From: an uncultured Duncaniella sp.
GTDB taxonomy: Bacteria > Bacteroidota > Bacteroidia > Bacteroidales > Muribaculaceae
Assembly (NCBI GenBank): GCA_910586665.1
Contig: CAJUIX010000016.1
Coordinates: forward strand, 1 to 64,000
Direction of reading: 5' to 3'
Length of the DNA: 64,000 bases
The notes under the pieces are model-generated. The model did no database searches. It worked only from the letters and a program-made list of their open reading frames with translations, and was not told the DNA's origin. A program made the position numbers and the translations under genes. This document shows, one piece after another, positions 36,258-44,766 of this stretch (within the stretch, counting starts at the first letter, position 1; the number at the start of each line of letters is the position of its first letter).

Positions 36258-37739
36258 TCACTGGTTGATGAGTCTGACCGCGCGGCACCAGCCGTCGTAG
36301 AGGGCGGCTTTGCTCTCGTCGTCAGGAGCAGGGATGATGAGGTCGTTGTCAGTGCGGAGGGTCGCCACTTCGTCGAGGCTCTTCCAGACACCACGGGCGA
36401 GGCAGTTCATGAGCACTGCGCCATAAGCCGAGGCCTCCTCGATGTCGGCACGGTTGACGGGGACGCCAAGCATGTCGGCCTGGAACTGCATGAGGTAGTT
36501 GTTTTTCGTCGGGCCGCCGTCTACGCGAAGCTCCGAGAGGCTTACGCCGTCGGCTCCTGTCATTGTCCCGACGAGGTCCTTGATTTGGTAGGCTATGGCA
36601 TCAAGGGCGGCACGGCAGATGTGACCCTTGGATGTGGCGAGGGTCATGCCGACGATTGCAGCCTTGGCTTTGGAGTTCCACCAGGGGGCGCCGAGGCCGG
36701 CGAAGGCCGGGACGAAGTAGACACCGCCGTTGTCAGGCACGCTGAGGGCGAATTTTTCTACCTCGGAGGGGGAATTGATAAGTTCGAGCTTGTCGGTGAG
36801 CCATTTGATTGTCGCCCCGGTGCAGTGGATGTTGCCCTCGAAGGCATAGTGCACCTTGCCGAGGGCCGCGAAGCCGACCGAGGTCACGAGTCCTTCGGGC
36901 GGGGTGAGGGGAGAGGTGCCTATGTTGACCATGACAGAGGAACCGGTGCCGTAAGTGGCCTTGCCCATGCCTGACTTGAAGCACATTTGTCCGACGAGGG
37001 CGCCGTGAGAGTCGCCGATGGCTCCGGCAATGGCGATTGGCTTGTCAAAAAGACCTTCGACTGTGGTCTCGCCGAACATGGAGTCCGACGGGAGGGCTTT
37101 GGGAAGCATGGAGGCGGGGATACCGAAGATGTCGAGCAACTCGCTGTCCCAGTCGAGGGTGTGGATGTTGAAAAGGAGAGTGCGCGAGGCGTTGGTGTAG
37201 TCGCATGCATGGACTTTCCCGCCTGTGAGCTTCCATATCAGCCATGATTCCATAGTGCCCATGAGGAGCTCGCCGCGGGCAGCCGCTCCGGCGGCGCCAT
37301 CAATGTTGTCGAGAACCCACTTCACACCTGTTGCAGAGAAGAAGGGGTCAATCATGAGGCCGCTCCTGGCTCTCACCACCTGTTCGTGGCCAGTCTGCTT
37401 GAGCAAGTTGCAAAGCTCGGCTCCGCGCTGGCACTGCCAGACGACAGCATTGTAGACTGGCTCGCCGGTCAGGCGGTTCCATACAACTACTGTCTCGCGC
37501 TGGTTGGTAATGGCAAGCGAGTAGTCGGTGCCGGCTTCGGGAGCGCCATCAAGCAGGGTGCTTATGGCCTTGACAGTGTTGGCATAGATCTCGACAGGGT
37601 CATGCTCTACCCAACCTGGTGCCGGATAGTATTGGCGATGCTCTATGTTGACACGTTTGAGCAGTCTACATTCGCCTGAGAACAGCATCGCTTTCGTTGC
37701 GGAGGTGCTTTGGTCTATGGCGATGATTTTATTGTTCAT
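36258..37739 (-). CDS. FGGY carbohydrate kinase, glycerol-kinase-like with altered substrate pocket
   Basis: A 493-aa kinase that aligns by eye with GlpK along its whole length (IAIDQSTSATKAML, ITNQRETVVVW, DYTNASRTLLFNIHTLDWD, PAFAGLGAPWW, LRVDGGPTKNNYLMQFQADML). Of the E. coli glycerol-site residues, R83, E84, W103 and D245 are kept (R81, E82, W101, D243). However Y135 is F133, Q246 is S244 and F270 is S268. The pocket is therefore more open and a larger ketose is a more likely substrate than glycerol. It lies 46 bp after the transketolase C-subunit gene and 49 bp before the isomerase gene. Confidence 0.88.
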   Translation of the reverse strand: MNNKIIAIDQSTSATKAMLFSGECRLLKRVNIEHRQYYPAPGWVEHDPVEIYANTVKAISTLLDGAPEAGTDYSLAITNQRETVVVWNRLTGEPVYNAVVWQCQRGAELCNLLKQTGHEQVVRARSGLMIDPFFSATGVKWVLDNIDGAAGAAARGELLMGTMESWLIWKLTGGKVHACDYTNASRTLLFNIHTLDWDSELLDIFGIPASMLPKALPSDSMFGETTVEGLFDKPIAIAGAIGDSHGALVGQMCFKSGMGKATYGTGSSVMVNIGTSPLTPPEGLVTSVGFAALGKVHYAFEGNIHCTGATIKWLTDKLELINSPSEVEKFALSVPDNGGVYFVPAFAGLGAPWWNSKAKAAIVGMTLATSKGHICRAALDAIAYQIKDLVGTMTGADGVSLSELRVDGGPTKNNYLMQFQADMLGVPVNRADIEEASAYGAVLMNCLARGVWKSLDEVATLRTDNDLIIPAPDDESKAALYDGWCRAVRLINQ

Positions 37740-37785
37740 GATATTAATGTAAAAAAGTCAGCGGTAATTAGAATAGGTAAGAAGG

Positions 37786-38712
37786 TCAGGCTTTGACGAA
37801 TTCGAGCGCCGTGCGGACGATGCCGTCGGCGTCCATGCCGTAGTGGGCGAAGATTTCCTTTGAAGTGCCGTGGATGACGTCCTCGTCAGGTATACCGATA
37901 ATTTTGACAGGTACGGGGTGCTCGGATATAGTTTCGACCACCGCGCCTCCAAGTCCGCCAAAACGGCTGTGCTCCTCGACTGTTATTATGCGGCCTGTCT
38001 CGCGGGCAGCTTTCAGGATGGCTTCAGTGTCGAGCGGCTTGACAAAGGCCATGTCGAGGACGCGGGCGCTGATGCCCTGTTCGCGAAGGCGGAGGGCGGC
38101 ATGGTAGGCATGGTAGACGGTCTCACCTGTGGCTATGATTGTAAGGTCGCTACCGTCGAGCAGCATGTTGGCCTTGCCGAATTCAAAGTTGAAATCATCG
38201 TTTTCGTATACGTCGGGAACGTCGGCACGACCTACGCGGATATAGACCGGCTCGGGACGGTCTACGAGCATACGGACAAGGCGACTGGTTTGGCGTGCGT
38301 CGCAGGGGAGTACAATGTTCATGCCCGGGAAGGTGTGGAGGGCGGCGATGTCGTGGAGGCTGTGGTGGGTGGCGCCGAGAGCACCGTAGGCCACACCGCC
38401 GCTGACACCGAGTATCTTGACGTTTGTGCGGTTATAGGCCACGTCGACCTTGACCTGTTCGAGGCTGCGCGCCACATAGAAGCATGCCGGACCGCAGACA
38501 TAGGGTTTCTTGCCACTCATGGCGAGACCGGCTGAAATACCAACCGCGTTCTGCTCGGCTATGCCGCACTCGACGAATTGTTCGGGAAGCTCATTGGCAA
38601 AATCTCCGAGGGTCACGGAGCCGCGGGCGTCGGTGGTCACGGCTACTATATCTTTGTCCTCGCGGGCGAGTTCGAGTAGAGTTTCTGTAAATGCTTTTCT
38701 ACAGGCTTTCAT
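37786..38712 (-). CDS. Transketolase C-terminal subunit
   Basis: A 308-aa subunit containing the pyrimidine-binding and C-terminal domains. The TPP-activating glutamate motif is seen as FVECGIAEQNAVGISAGLA (about residues 45-63), with the later LPCDARQTSRLVRML and EEHSRFGGLGGAVVE. The ATG at 38712 (MKACRKAFTETLL) follows the partner's stop by 13 bp; the longer frame overlaps that gene. Split transketolases occur in pentose and apulose 4-phosphate pathways (AptB-like). It works only together with the N-terminal subunit. Confidence 0.9.
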   Translation of the reverse strand: MKACRKAFTETLLELAREDKDIVAVTTDARGSVTLGDFANELPEQFVECGIAEQNAVGISAGLAMSGKKPYVCGPACFYVARSLEQVKVDVAYNRTNVKILGVSGGVAYGALGATHHSLHDIAALHTFPGMNIVLPCDARQTSRLVRMLVDRPEPVYIRVGRADVPDVYENDDFNFEFGKANMLLDGSDLTIIATGETVYHAYHAALRLREQGISARVLDMAFVKPLDTEAILKAARETGRIITVEEHSRFGGLGGAVVETISEHPVPVKIIGIPDEDVIHGTSKEIFAHYGMDADGIVRTALEFVKA

Positions 38713-38725
38713 AGTTTGCTTGACA

Positions 38726-39553
38726 TTAGTTGAGTTCGTTGATTCGACATTCAATCTCACCAATCGCGGTGACATACTGCTCCTCGTTGGGGACGCCGTG
38801 GTGCCACTTGGCAACGTTTTCCATAAATGAAACACCCTTACCCTTGGTCGATTCCGAGATCAGAAGGTGTGGTCTGCCATTGGTGAAGTCGATTTCCTTG
38901 AGGGCCTTTGCGATAGCGTTGACATCGTCGCCGTCGATGCTACGGACATCCCAGCCGAAGGCGGTCCAACGCTCGGTTATACTGTCGATGGCCATGACAT
39001 CCTCGGTGTTGCCGCTGATCTGCAGGTGGTTGCGGTCAATAATGGCCACAAGGTTGTCGAGGTGGTACTGATTGGCTGACATAGCGGCTTCGTAGATAGA
39101 GCCTTCCCCCTGTTCGCCGTCCCCCATGAGGACGTAGGTCTTATATGCCTTGCCGTCCATCTTTGCGGCTATGGCCATTCCGACGCCTACTGAAAGTCCG
39201 TGGCCGAGCGCGCCTGACGACACCTCGATGCCGGGGACATCTATCGTCGGGTGGCCCGAGAGGACTGAGCCGAATTCACCGAGGGTGTCGGTGAGCTCGC
39301 GCCCGTAGTAGCCTCTCGCTTCCAAGGTGACGTAGAGGGCTTCGACACAGTGCCCCTTGCTGAGGATGAAGCGGTCACGGTCGGGGTCGGCGGGATTTGA
39401 CGGGTTGATATTCAGAGTATTGAAATATAAGGCGGTCAGGACATTGAGGCATGATAAATCACCCCCGATGTGGCCGGCCTTAGCCTTGAAGACCAGTTCA
39501 AGCAGGCGCTTTCGATTGATTTCGGATTGTAATTGTAATGCTTTTCCTTCCAT
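38726..39553 (-). CDS. Transketolase N-terminal subunit
   Basis: A 275-aa TPP-binding subunit. The thiamine diphosphate motif GDGEQGEGSIYEAAMSANQYHLDN (starting near residue 148) ends in the expected asparagine region, and KAGHIGGDLSCL and SKGHCVEALYVTLEARG carry the conserved histidines. It heads the operon N-subunit, C-subunit, FGGY kinase, isomerase, permease. With the C-subunit it would transfer a two-carbon ketol unit. A -7 box (TACATTTG) lies 25 bp upstream of its ATG. Confidence 0.92.
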   Translation of the reverse strand: MEGKALQLQSEINRKRLLELVFKAKAGHIGGDLSCLNVLTALYFNTLNINPSNPADPDRDRFILSKGHCVEALYVTLEARGYYGRELTDTLGEFGSVLSGHPTIDVPGIEVSSGALGHGLSVGVGMAIAAKMDGKAYKTYVLMGDGEQGEGSIYEAAMSANQYHLDNLVAIIDRNHLQISGNTEDVMAIDSITERWTAFGWDVRSIDGDDVNAIAKALKEIDFTNGRPHLLISESTKGKGVSFMENVAKWHHGVPNEEQYVTAIGEIECRINELN

Positions 39554-39577
39554 TTTTTAGTTATGTTATCCTAAGTG

Positions 39578-39585
39578 CAAATGTA
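39578..39585 (-). promoter_or_regulatory. Probable -7 box of the transketolase-kinase-isomerase operon
   Basis: TACATTTG on the minus strand. A TTTG occurs 24 bp further upstream (39610-39613), slightly wider than normal spacing. The divergent ribB box is at 39703-39710. Confidence 0.4.
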
Positions 39586-39702
39586 AAGAATAAATAAGGA
39601 AATCGAAAGCAAAAGAAAATAATTTAATTAAAATTAACTATTGTAAAATCGGTCTCGCCGGATAAATTGAAATGCGGGGATTAAATTTAAAAATAAAATC
39701 GT

Positions 39703-39710
39703 TATCTTTG
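39703..39710 (+). promoter_or_regulatory. Probable -7 box of ribB
   Basis: TATCTTTG, ending 21 bp before the ribB ATG at 39732. It lies within the upstream open frame, supporting the shorter start. No clear -33 box. Confidence 0.45.
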
Positions 39711-39731
39711 CAGAAAAATAGCTTATCGGCG

Positions 39732-40346
39732 ATGTTAAGTTCAGTAGAAGAAGGCATAGAAGAGATTCGAAAAGGAAGAATCATCATAGTCATCGATGAT
39801 GAGGACCGTGAAAATGAAGGAGACTTTATTGTTGCCGGGGAAAAAATCACCCCGGAGATAGTTAATTTCATGATTACCAACGGTCGGGGGCTGCTGTGTG
39901 TCCCCCTGACTAAGGAAAGATGCGAGGAACTGCACCTGCGTCCTATGGCAGCTGAGAACACATCGCTTCTCGGGACACCGTTTACGATGTCCGTGGACCT
40001 GAAGGGCTATGGCTGTTCGACGGGCGTCTCGGCCTTCGACAGGGCTAAAACTATCAAGGCTCTTGTCTGTGGCGACATCACGCCTGACGAACTGGCCCGT
40101 CCGGGGCACATATTTCCATTATATGGTGCTCCCGGCGGTGTGCTTGAGCGCGACGGGCATACCGAGGCGCTTCTCGACATGACCACTATGGCCGGTCTGA
40201 AGCCTGGCGGTGCCTTGATTGAGATATTGAACGAGGACGGTACTATGGCCCGTCTTCCGCAGCTGGAAGAGGTGGCCCGTAAGCATGGTCTTAAAATTGT
40301 GTCAATAAAGGATATTCAGGAATATAAAACGAAACACAACAAATAG
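39732..40346 (+). CDS. ribB: 3,4-dihydroxy-2-butanone-4-phosphate synthase
   Basis: Makes 3,4-dihydroxy-2-butanone 4-phosphate from ribulose 5-phosphate for riboflavin synthesis. The 204-aa protein has the acidic motif DDEDRENEGDF (about residues 19-29), CVPLTKERCEELHL, STGVSAFDRAKT and RPGHIFPL. Only the RibB domain is present; there is no fused GTP cyclohydrolase II. The ATG at 39732 is chosen because the -7 box lies upstream of it. Its substrate is a pentulose phosphate, which fits beside a pentose-type operon. A DeoR regulator begins 14 bp downstream. Confidence 0.95.
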   Translation: MLSSVEEGIEEIRKGRIIIVIDDEDRENEGDFIVAGEKITPEIVNFMITNGRGLLCVPLTKERCEELHLRPMAAENTSLLGTPFTMSVDLKGYGCSTGVSAFDRAKTIKALVCGDITPDELARPGHIFPLYGAPGGVLERDGHTEALLDMTTMAGLKPGGALIEILNEDGTMARLPQLEEVARKHGLKIVSIKDIQEYKTKHNK

Positions 40347-40360
40347 AGAGCGAATTAGAT

Positions 40361-41119
40361 ATGGCACAAAATCAAAGACGGCAAAAAATCCTAAATCTTA
40401 TCCGTGAAGATGGCCATGCAAAAGTTGTGGACCTCAGCAGGATTTTCAAAGTCACGGATGTCACAATCAGACAGGATTTGGAAGAGCTTGAAAAACAAGG
40501 ATATATCGAAAGAGAGCATGGTGGTGCCTTTTTGAAGGACGTAAGTTCTTTTGCCAAGACCGGCCAGATTCTCAACCATGAAAATATAAAGGAAAAGAGA
40601 GAAATTGCTAAGAAGGCCGTGAACTTTATCAAGGAAGGGGACTGTATAATACTGGACTCAGGCTCGACCACGACTGAAATCGCCAAGTTGCTGCTGTCAA
40701 TCAAAAATCTGACAGTGATAACCAACGCCCTCAATATAGCCCTCATACTCGGTGCCAATCCCAACATAAACCTTGTGGTTACGGGAGGTGAGTTCAAGGC
40801 TCCCACTTTGTCGCTGACAGGAGAGATGGCCGCCCAGACCCTTAGCAACCTGCATGCTAACAAACTCTTTCTCGCCACGGCCGGAATATCGCCCGAAATG
40901 CAGCTCTCTTACCCGAGTTTCAGCGACTTGGTGGTCAAGTCGACAATGATAAAGTCGTCTGACGAGGTATTTCTCGTAGCCGACTCATCAAAAATCGGCT
41001 ACACCTCCTTTGCAAGTCTCGGAAGCATATCCCTGGTCAAGGCTCTCATCACTGACAGCAAGATTTCCGAGGAAAACGTAAGAAAGATAGAGGAATACAA
41101 TATAAACGTCATATATTGA
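40361..41119 (+). CDS. DeoR/GlpR-family sugar-phosphate-responsive repressor
   Basis: A 252-aa regulator. An N-terminal winged helix (RRQKILNLIREDGHAKVVDLSRIFKVTDVTIRQDLEELEKQGYIEREHGGAF) is followed by the DeoR sensor domain with DSGSTTTEIAKLL and VVTGGEF. Members respond to sugar phosphates. It is 14 bp after ribB and divergent from the transketolase/kinase/isomerase/permease operon, which it is well placed to control. A terminator follows at 41176-41205. Confidence 0.9.
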   Translation: MAQNQRRQKILNLIREDGHAKVVDLSRIFKVTDVTIRQDLEELEKQGYIEREHGGAFLKDVSSFAKTGQILNHENIKEKREIAKKAVNFIKEGDCIILDSGSTTTEIAKLLLSIKNLTVITNALNIALILGANPNINLVVTGGEFKAPTLSLTGEMAAQTLSNLHANKLFLATAGISPEMQLSYPSFSDLVVKSTMIKSSDEVFLVADSSKIGYTSFASLGSISLVKALITDSKISEENVRKIEEYNINVIY

Positions 41120-41175
41120 CAGTCGTAATGTCCTCCTATGGGTGGATATGATTGTCCTTGTAGTTAAGGATATAG

Positions 41176-41205
41176 CCCACCTTCCGAATTTTTTTGGAAG
41201 GTGGG
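41176..41205 (+). terminator. Terminator after the DeoR-family gene
   Basis: CCCACCTTCC (41176-41185) pairs perfectly with GGAAGGTGGG (41196-41205). The downstream tract is short (TAAAAT), so termination may be partial. Confidence 0.55.
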
Positions 41206-41249
41206 TAAAATGTACACTTTTGGGTATGGCATAGGGATGCCGTTAGATG

Positions 41250-41257
41250 TAATTTTG
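41250..41257 (+). promoter_or_regulatory. Probable -7 box of the TonB-type receptor gene
   Basis: TAATTTTG, 24 bp before the ATG at 41282. Confidence 0.4.
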
Positions 41258-41281
41258 CACTGTCAAAAAATATAATTCATT

Positions 41282-43376
41282 ATGAGATTTATCACATCAT
41301 TAATGCTTGCCCTTATCGGGATAGGAATAACGAGGGCACAGGAGGTCCAGGATTCGATAAAGGCACAAGAACTTAACGAGGTAGTGGTCGAGGCGGCCAA
41401 TCAACGAATCAATGCCGAGGTATCGACCTACATTCCAATAGCACGTCAGAAGAACGCTTCACAGAACGCGGTCGCCCTGCTTTCCCAAATGGCGATTCCA
41501 CAGATTGATGTTGATCCGATTAGCCAGGCGGTGAAAACAGCCCACGGTCAGAATGTGTCTATTTTTATTGACTATGTTCCCGCCACAGCCGAGGACCTGA
41601 AAGGTATGAAAACCCAGGATGTGAAAAAAAGTCGAGTATTACCAGCATCCGTCTGATCCACGTTTTCATGGCGCAAAATATGTCATAAACTTCGTGATGC
41701 AGAAATATGTGTGGGGTGGCTACACGAAACTCAATGCCAATAAATGGTTTTGTGTCAATAGAGGTGAAGGCTCGTTGTATTCAAAGATGGCCTACAAGAA
41801 AATGACATTTGATGTGTATGCCGACGAAATCTATCTCTCCAACCGGCATACTGGGCAGAAATCGGTAGAGAATTTCAATTTCACAGATTTGTACGGGAAG
41901 GGTCCACAGTCAGTAACAAGGACATCCGAAACAAAATCAGGCCTTTATCGTAACAATAGCAATGATTTCAGCCTCCGTGCCCTATATAATAATGAGAATG
42001 TCATGATTTCAAACCGTATTGCATACAGCCTGACAAACGTCCCGCACAACGATGCGATTAACTCCCTTGTCTTTTCGTCTGACTTGTTCCCGATGTCTGA
42101 ATCATCGACTATAGCTTCCACAAAGGATTGGGCTTTGAGATATAACGGGGAGTTTTTCTTTAAGCTTTCGCAATGGGCTGCCCTCAATATCGAAGCCAGT
42201 TACACATACGGCCGCAATGAGTCAGACTCCCACTACACAGTCCTTGATGAATTGTCGATAACCAACAATGCTAAGGAGGATGTGCATAAAATGGTCACAT
42301 ATCTGCATTTGAATTGGAATCCAAACAAGGCTAACCAGTTCTTTACTAACTTCGGAGTGCAGCATGACTGGAATTTTATAGACTACTACGGCAACTCTCC
42401 CTCAAAGCAGAAATATGATGTGGGAATATATTTTTTAGGTCAGAACTACCAGCATATCTTTAATGAAAAATGGAATGTCGGAGGCTCGTTGGCATGGATA
42501 TGGGAAACGAATAGAATCTCCGGGGTGGATGCTGACAATAATTTCCCCCAGACTAATATCAATGCGACATGGGCGCCCAATGACAAGAACCAGCTTTATT
42601 TTACAGCCAATTATGGTTCGATGTTTCCCAGCGCATCACAAAAAAGTCCGAATATGCTTCAGCAGGATGAACTGATGTGGTATCGCGGGACACCAGAACT
42701 CAAAGATTATAAATATACCAACGCGACCCTTTCGTATACCTGGCTGCCTAATAACAAGTGGCAGATTACAGCAGATGCTTATTTTGGTTATATTAAGGAC
42801 AGATGTCTGACACTTTATTCGCCGACGGGCCCTGACGGGACAATGCTGCGCCAGTACTTCAACGGTGGCAATTATTTCAGCGATTACATCGGAGTAAGCG
42901 CTACGGGAAAATTTTTTGGAGGGAAGTTGATAGCCAAGGCGCGCCCGCAATTTTGGATTCGCAGGACTACCGGCGATTATGCCTGGAGCAGTAACCAGAT
43001 GACTTGTATGGCGCAGCTCACATATTACTTGGGAAACCTTTATTTCTATGGCTGGTACATGACTCCGAGCAGGTATCAGGAAAATCATAGCGGAATAATA
43101 AGCAGGACACCCTCCAAATACCAGCTTCAGGTTGGTTGGGGCAAGGGGGCATGGAACATCAGTGCGTCAGCATATAATTTCCTGCACACATCATGGGATT
43201 CTTACAAAGAATCGTTGACAAGTGAATATTATAGCTTTGACCGCACTACATTCGGCACCCAGCATCATGCGAGATATACCATATCGGCAACCTATACTAT
43301 CGGATATGGTAAAAAAGTGAAGCGCAACAACGAAATCTCCGGCTCAGGCACGGCCGGCTCCGCAATCTTGAAATGA
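41282..43376 (+). pseudogene. TonB-dependent-receptor-like outer membrane protein, frameshifted at an A7 run
   Basis: Two frames together encode one protein. 41282-41656 encodes a signal peptide (MRFITSLMLALIGIGITRAQ) and the start of a plug-like domain. The second frame continues with VEYYQHPSDPRFHGAKYVINF and then a beta-barrel to 43376. The break is at a run of seven A (41624-41630); six A would restore a single product of about 697 aa. A signal peptide, plug remnant and aromatic barrel strands (LYFYGWYMTPSRYQEN) place it in the outer membrane. It could be a phase-variable gene, a true pseudogene or a sequencing indel. It follows the DeoR gene and is near the sugar operon. Confidence 0.75.
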
Positions 43377-43396
43377 AAATAGACTCTGACAACAAC

Positions 43397-43434
43397 AAGA
43401 CCGCCGGGAAAATTTTAATTCCCGGCGGTCTTTA
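43397..43434 (+). terminator. Terminator of the TonB-type receptor gene
   Basis: A 14-bp perfect stem (43397-43410 with 43419-43432), rich in G/C at its centre, ends in TTT. Confidence 0.85.
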
Positions 43435-43486
43435 TCTAAAACACTTACCTACATACGGTTCTTTTCATTTCAATGCCTTCGTCAAG

Positions 43487-43636
43487 CTATTGGTAGCTCG
43501 GGCGTTGTGTCTTGTTGGTGAACGAGAATGAAAGGTTGACTTTATTGATTGGTGCGCCCAAAGAGAATGTCGGAAAGAAATGGTTGTAGGTCTTCGATTG
43601 GTCTATTGCAGATGAGACGCGACTACTATCATAGCC
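43487..43636 (-). pseudogene. Remnant of an outer membrane beta-barrel gene (C-terminal end)
   Basis: On the minus strand a short open frame encodes KTYNHFFPTFSLGAPINKVN, followed by LSFSFTNKTQRPSYQ and a stop. This is the style of barrel strands near the end of TonB-dependent or OMP_b-brl proteins. No start codon or upstream domain remains. It is a decayed fragment, not a working gene. Confidence 0.5.
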
Positions 43637-43716
43637 TCAACACCTCGCAAACCGTCGAGAATCTCGAATCTCGGCTTTGATGTAAGAGCCAATGTGTTGT
43701 CTGCTATATTACCATA
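43603..43716 (-). pseudogene. Remnant of an acyltransferase-3 gene (N-terminal end)
   Basis: Directly after the VOC stop and in the same minus-strand frame lies KPRFEILDGLRGVEAMIVV-ASHLQ, then a stop. This strongly resembles the first helix of acyltransferase family 3 (OafA-like) membrane proteins. Only about 38 residues survive, and it overlaps the barrel remnant in another frame. Confidence 0.5.
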
Positions 43717-44103
43717 TTACACTGTGATTTCAATAAGATTCCCTTCCGGCCCGGTTATACAGCTCTCGTAGTAGCCATCGCCTGTGGTTCTCGGACCGCT
43801 CACTGTCTCATAGCCGCTTTCTGCCAGCAAACGTGTAAGTCGGTCAACCTTATCATTACTTCCTACACTGAAAGCCAAATGTATGTAACCAGTGCGCATA
43901 TCCGTACCAATCTGATTGGCCAGTTCCGGGCGCGTCATGATTTCAAGTCTTGTGCCTCCGTCGAAACTGAGGAAATAAGACTTGAAATCAGTATTGTGAT
44001 TGTGGTATAGAGAGGAGGAAACGGCATTGAAAAACTTTACAAAAAAGTTTCTTGTCGCTTCCAAATCCTCCACATATAAGGCGAGGTGATCCAGTTTTAC
44101 CAT
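43717..44103 (-). CDS. VOC-family protein (glyoxalase/bleomycin-resistance fold)
   Basis: A 128-aa vicinal oxygen chelate protein with two beta-alpha-beta-beta-beta modules. LDHLALYVEDLEATRNFFVKFF opens the first and GYIHLAFSVGSNDKVDRL the second. Potential metal ligands are H6, a glutamate in LEIMT, a histidine in YIHLAF and the C-terminal glutamate in GNLIEITV, the glyoxalase I pattern. The substrate is unknown. It is the third gene of an acetyltransferase-DUF1349-VOC unit, 12 bp after the DUF1349 gene. Confidence 0.85.
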   Translation of the reverse strand: MVKLDHLALYVEDLEATRNFFVKFFNAVSSSLYHNHNTDFKSYFLSFDGGTRLEIMTRPELANQIGTDMRTGYIHLAFSVGSNDKVDRLTRLLAESGYETVSGPRTTGDGYYESCITGPEGNLIEITV

Positions 44104-44115
44104 CGTTGCCCTATG

Positions 44116-44766
44116 TTATTTGTTCGTTTCAAGCCATTTGGTTCTAACCACATCCGGCAGATGTTTTACCGAGAAGTCCGAGAACGAGACATTGAATCCC
44201 TCGCCGTCTGGACAGGCTCCCATCATACCGACTTTTACCGGGCAGTTCGCCTCCATCCATGCGTTGCGCATAAGGGTGTATTCCTTATCATCAAAAGAAT
44301 AGAATATCTCAATTGCATCCATGCGGCGGACTGCCTTGATCCAAACCGATTCCACCGGCTTGCCCAGTGCAATCACACTCCAGTCCGATGTGTGATGTGT
44401 GACAACTACACTGAGATTATATTTGCCATCCACATACTCGATACCCGCCTTGATGTAGTTTTCATGGTCGATGCGTATCATCATTCCTGCTTGGTCGAAA
44501 CGGACTTTGTAATCACCCGTCACTTTTACCTTAGCCTCGAATTCACCGCCGTATTCCGTATAGTAGAACGGTGCGTCATCAACGGTAAATCCATAATGGG
44601 ATATACGCCAGTAGTCGCTTTTAGGAGTTACCGACATAGTCAGTTGATTGTTGTTGATGCTCCATTGTGTCGGTTCATTGAACCAGTTCATCTTTTCGAG
44701 CGTCTGGGCATAAACTGGCAGACTCAAAAGGAAAGAGCAGATAAGGAAGAATAACTTACTTTTCAT
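44116..44766 (-). CDS. Exported DUF1349 (concanavalin-like) protein
   Basis: A 216-aa protein with a signal peptide (MKSKLFFLICSFLLSLPVYAQ). The remainder has the DUF1349 beta-sandwich pattern: LEKMNWFNEPTQWSINNNQL, FDQAGMMIRIDHENYIKAGIEYVDG, SVVVTHHTSDWSV, VKVGMMGACPDGEGFNVSFSDFSV. Related proteins are regulators or carbohydrate-binding-like factors; the function is unknown. It overlaps the end of the acetyltransferase gene by 11 bases, so the two are coupled. Confidence 0.82.
   Translation of the reverse strand: MKSKLFFLICSFLLSLPVYAQTLEKMNWFNEPTQWSINNNQLTMSVTPKSDYWRISHYGFTVDDAPFYYTEYGGEFEAKVKVTGDYKVRFDQAGMMIRIDHENYIKAGIEYVDGKYNLSVVVTHHTSDWSVIALGKPVESVWIKAVRRMDAIEIFYSFDDKEYTLMRNAWMEANCPVKVGMMGACPDGEGFNVSFSDFSVKHLPDVVRTKWLETNK

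Noticed and set aside
36258..37739. Plain glycerol kinase (glpK) call
   Set aside because: Overall fit is strong, but three glycerol-site residues are changed and no glycerol genes are nearby; the neighbours are sugar isomerase and transketolase.
41621..41640. Programmed -1 frameshift in the receptor gene
   Set aside because: The A-run is in the wrong phase; a -1 shift does not reach the downstream frame, only +1 or an indel does.
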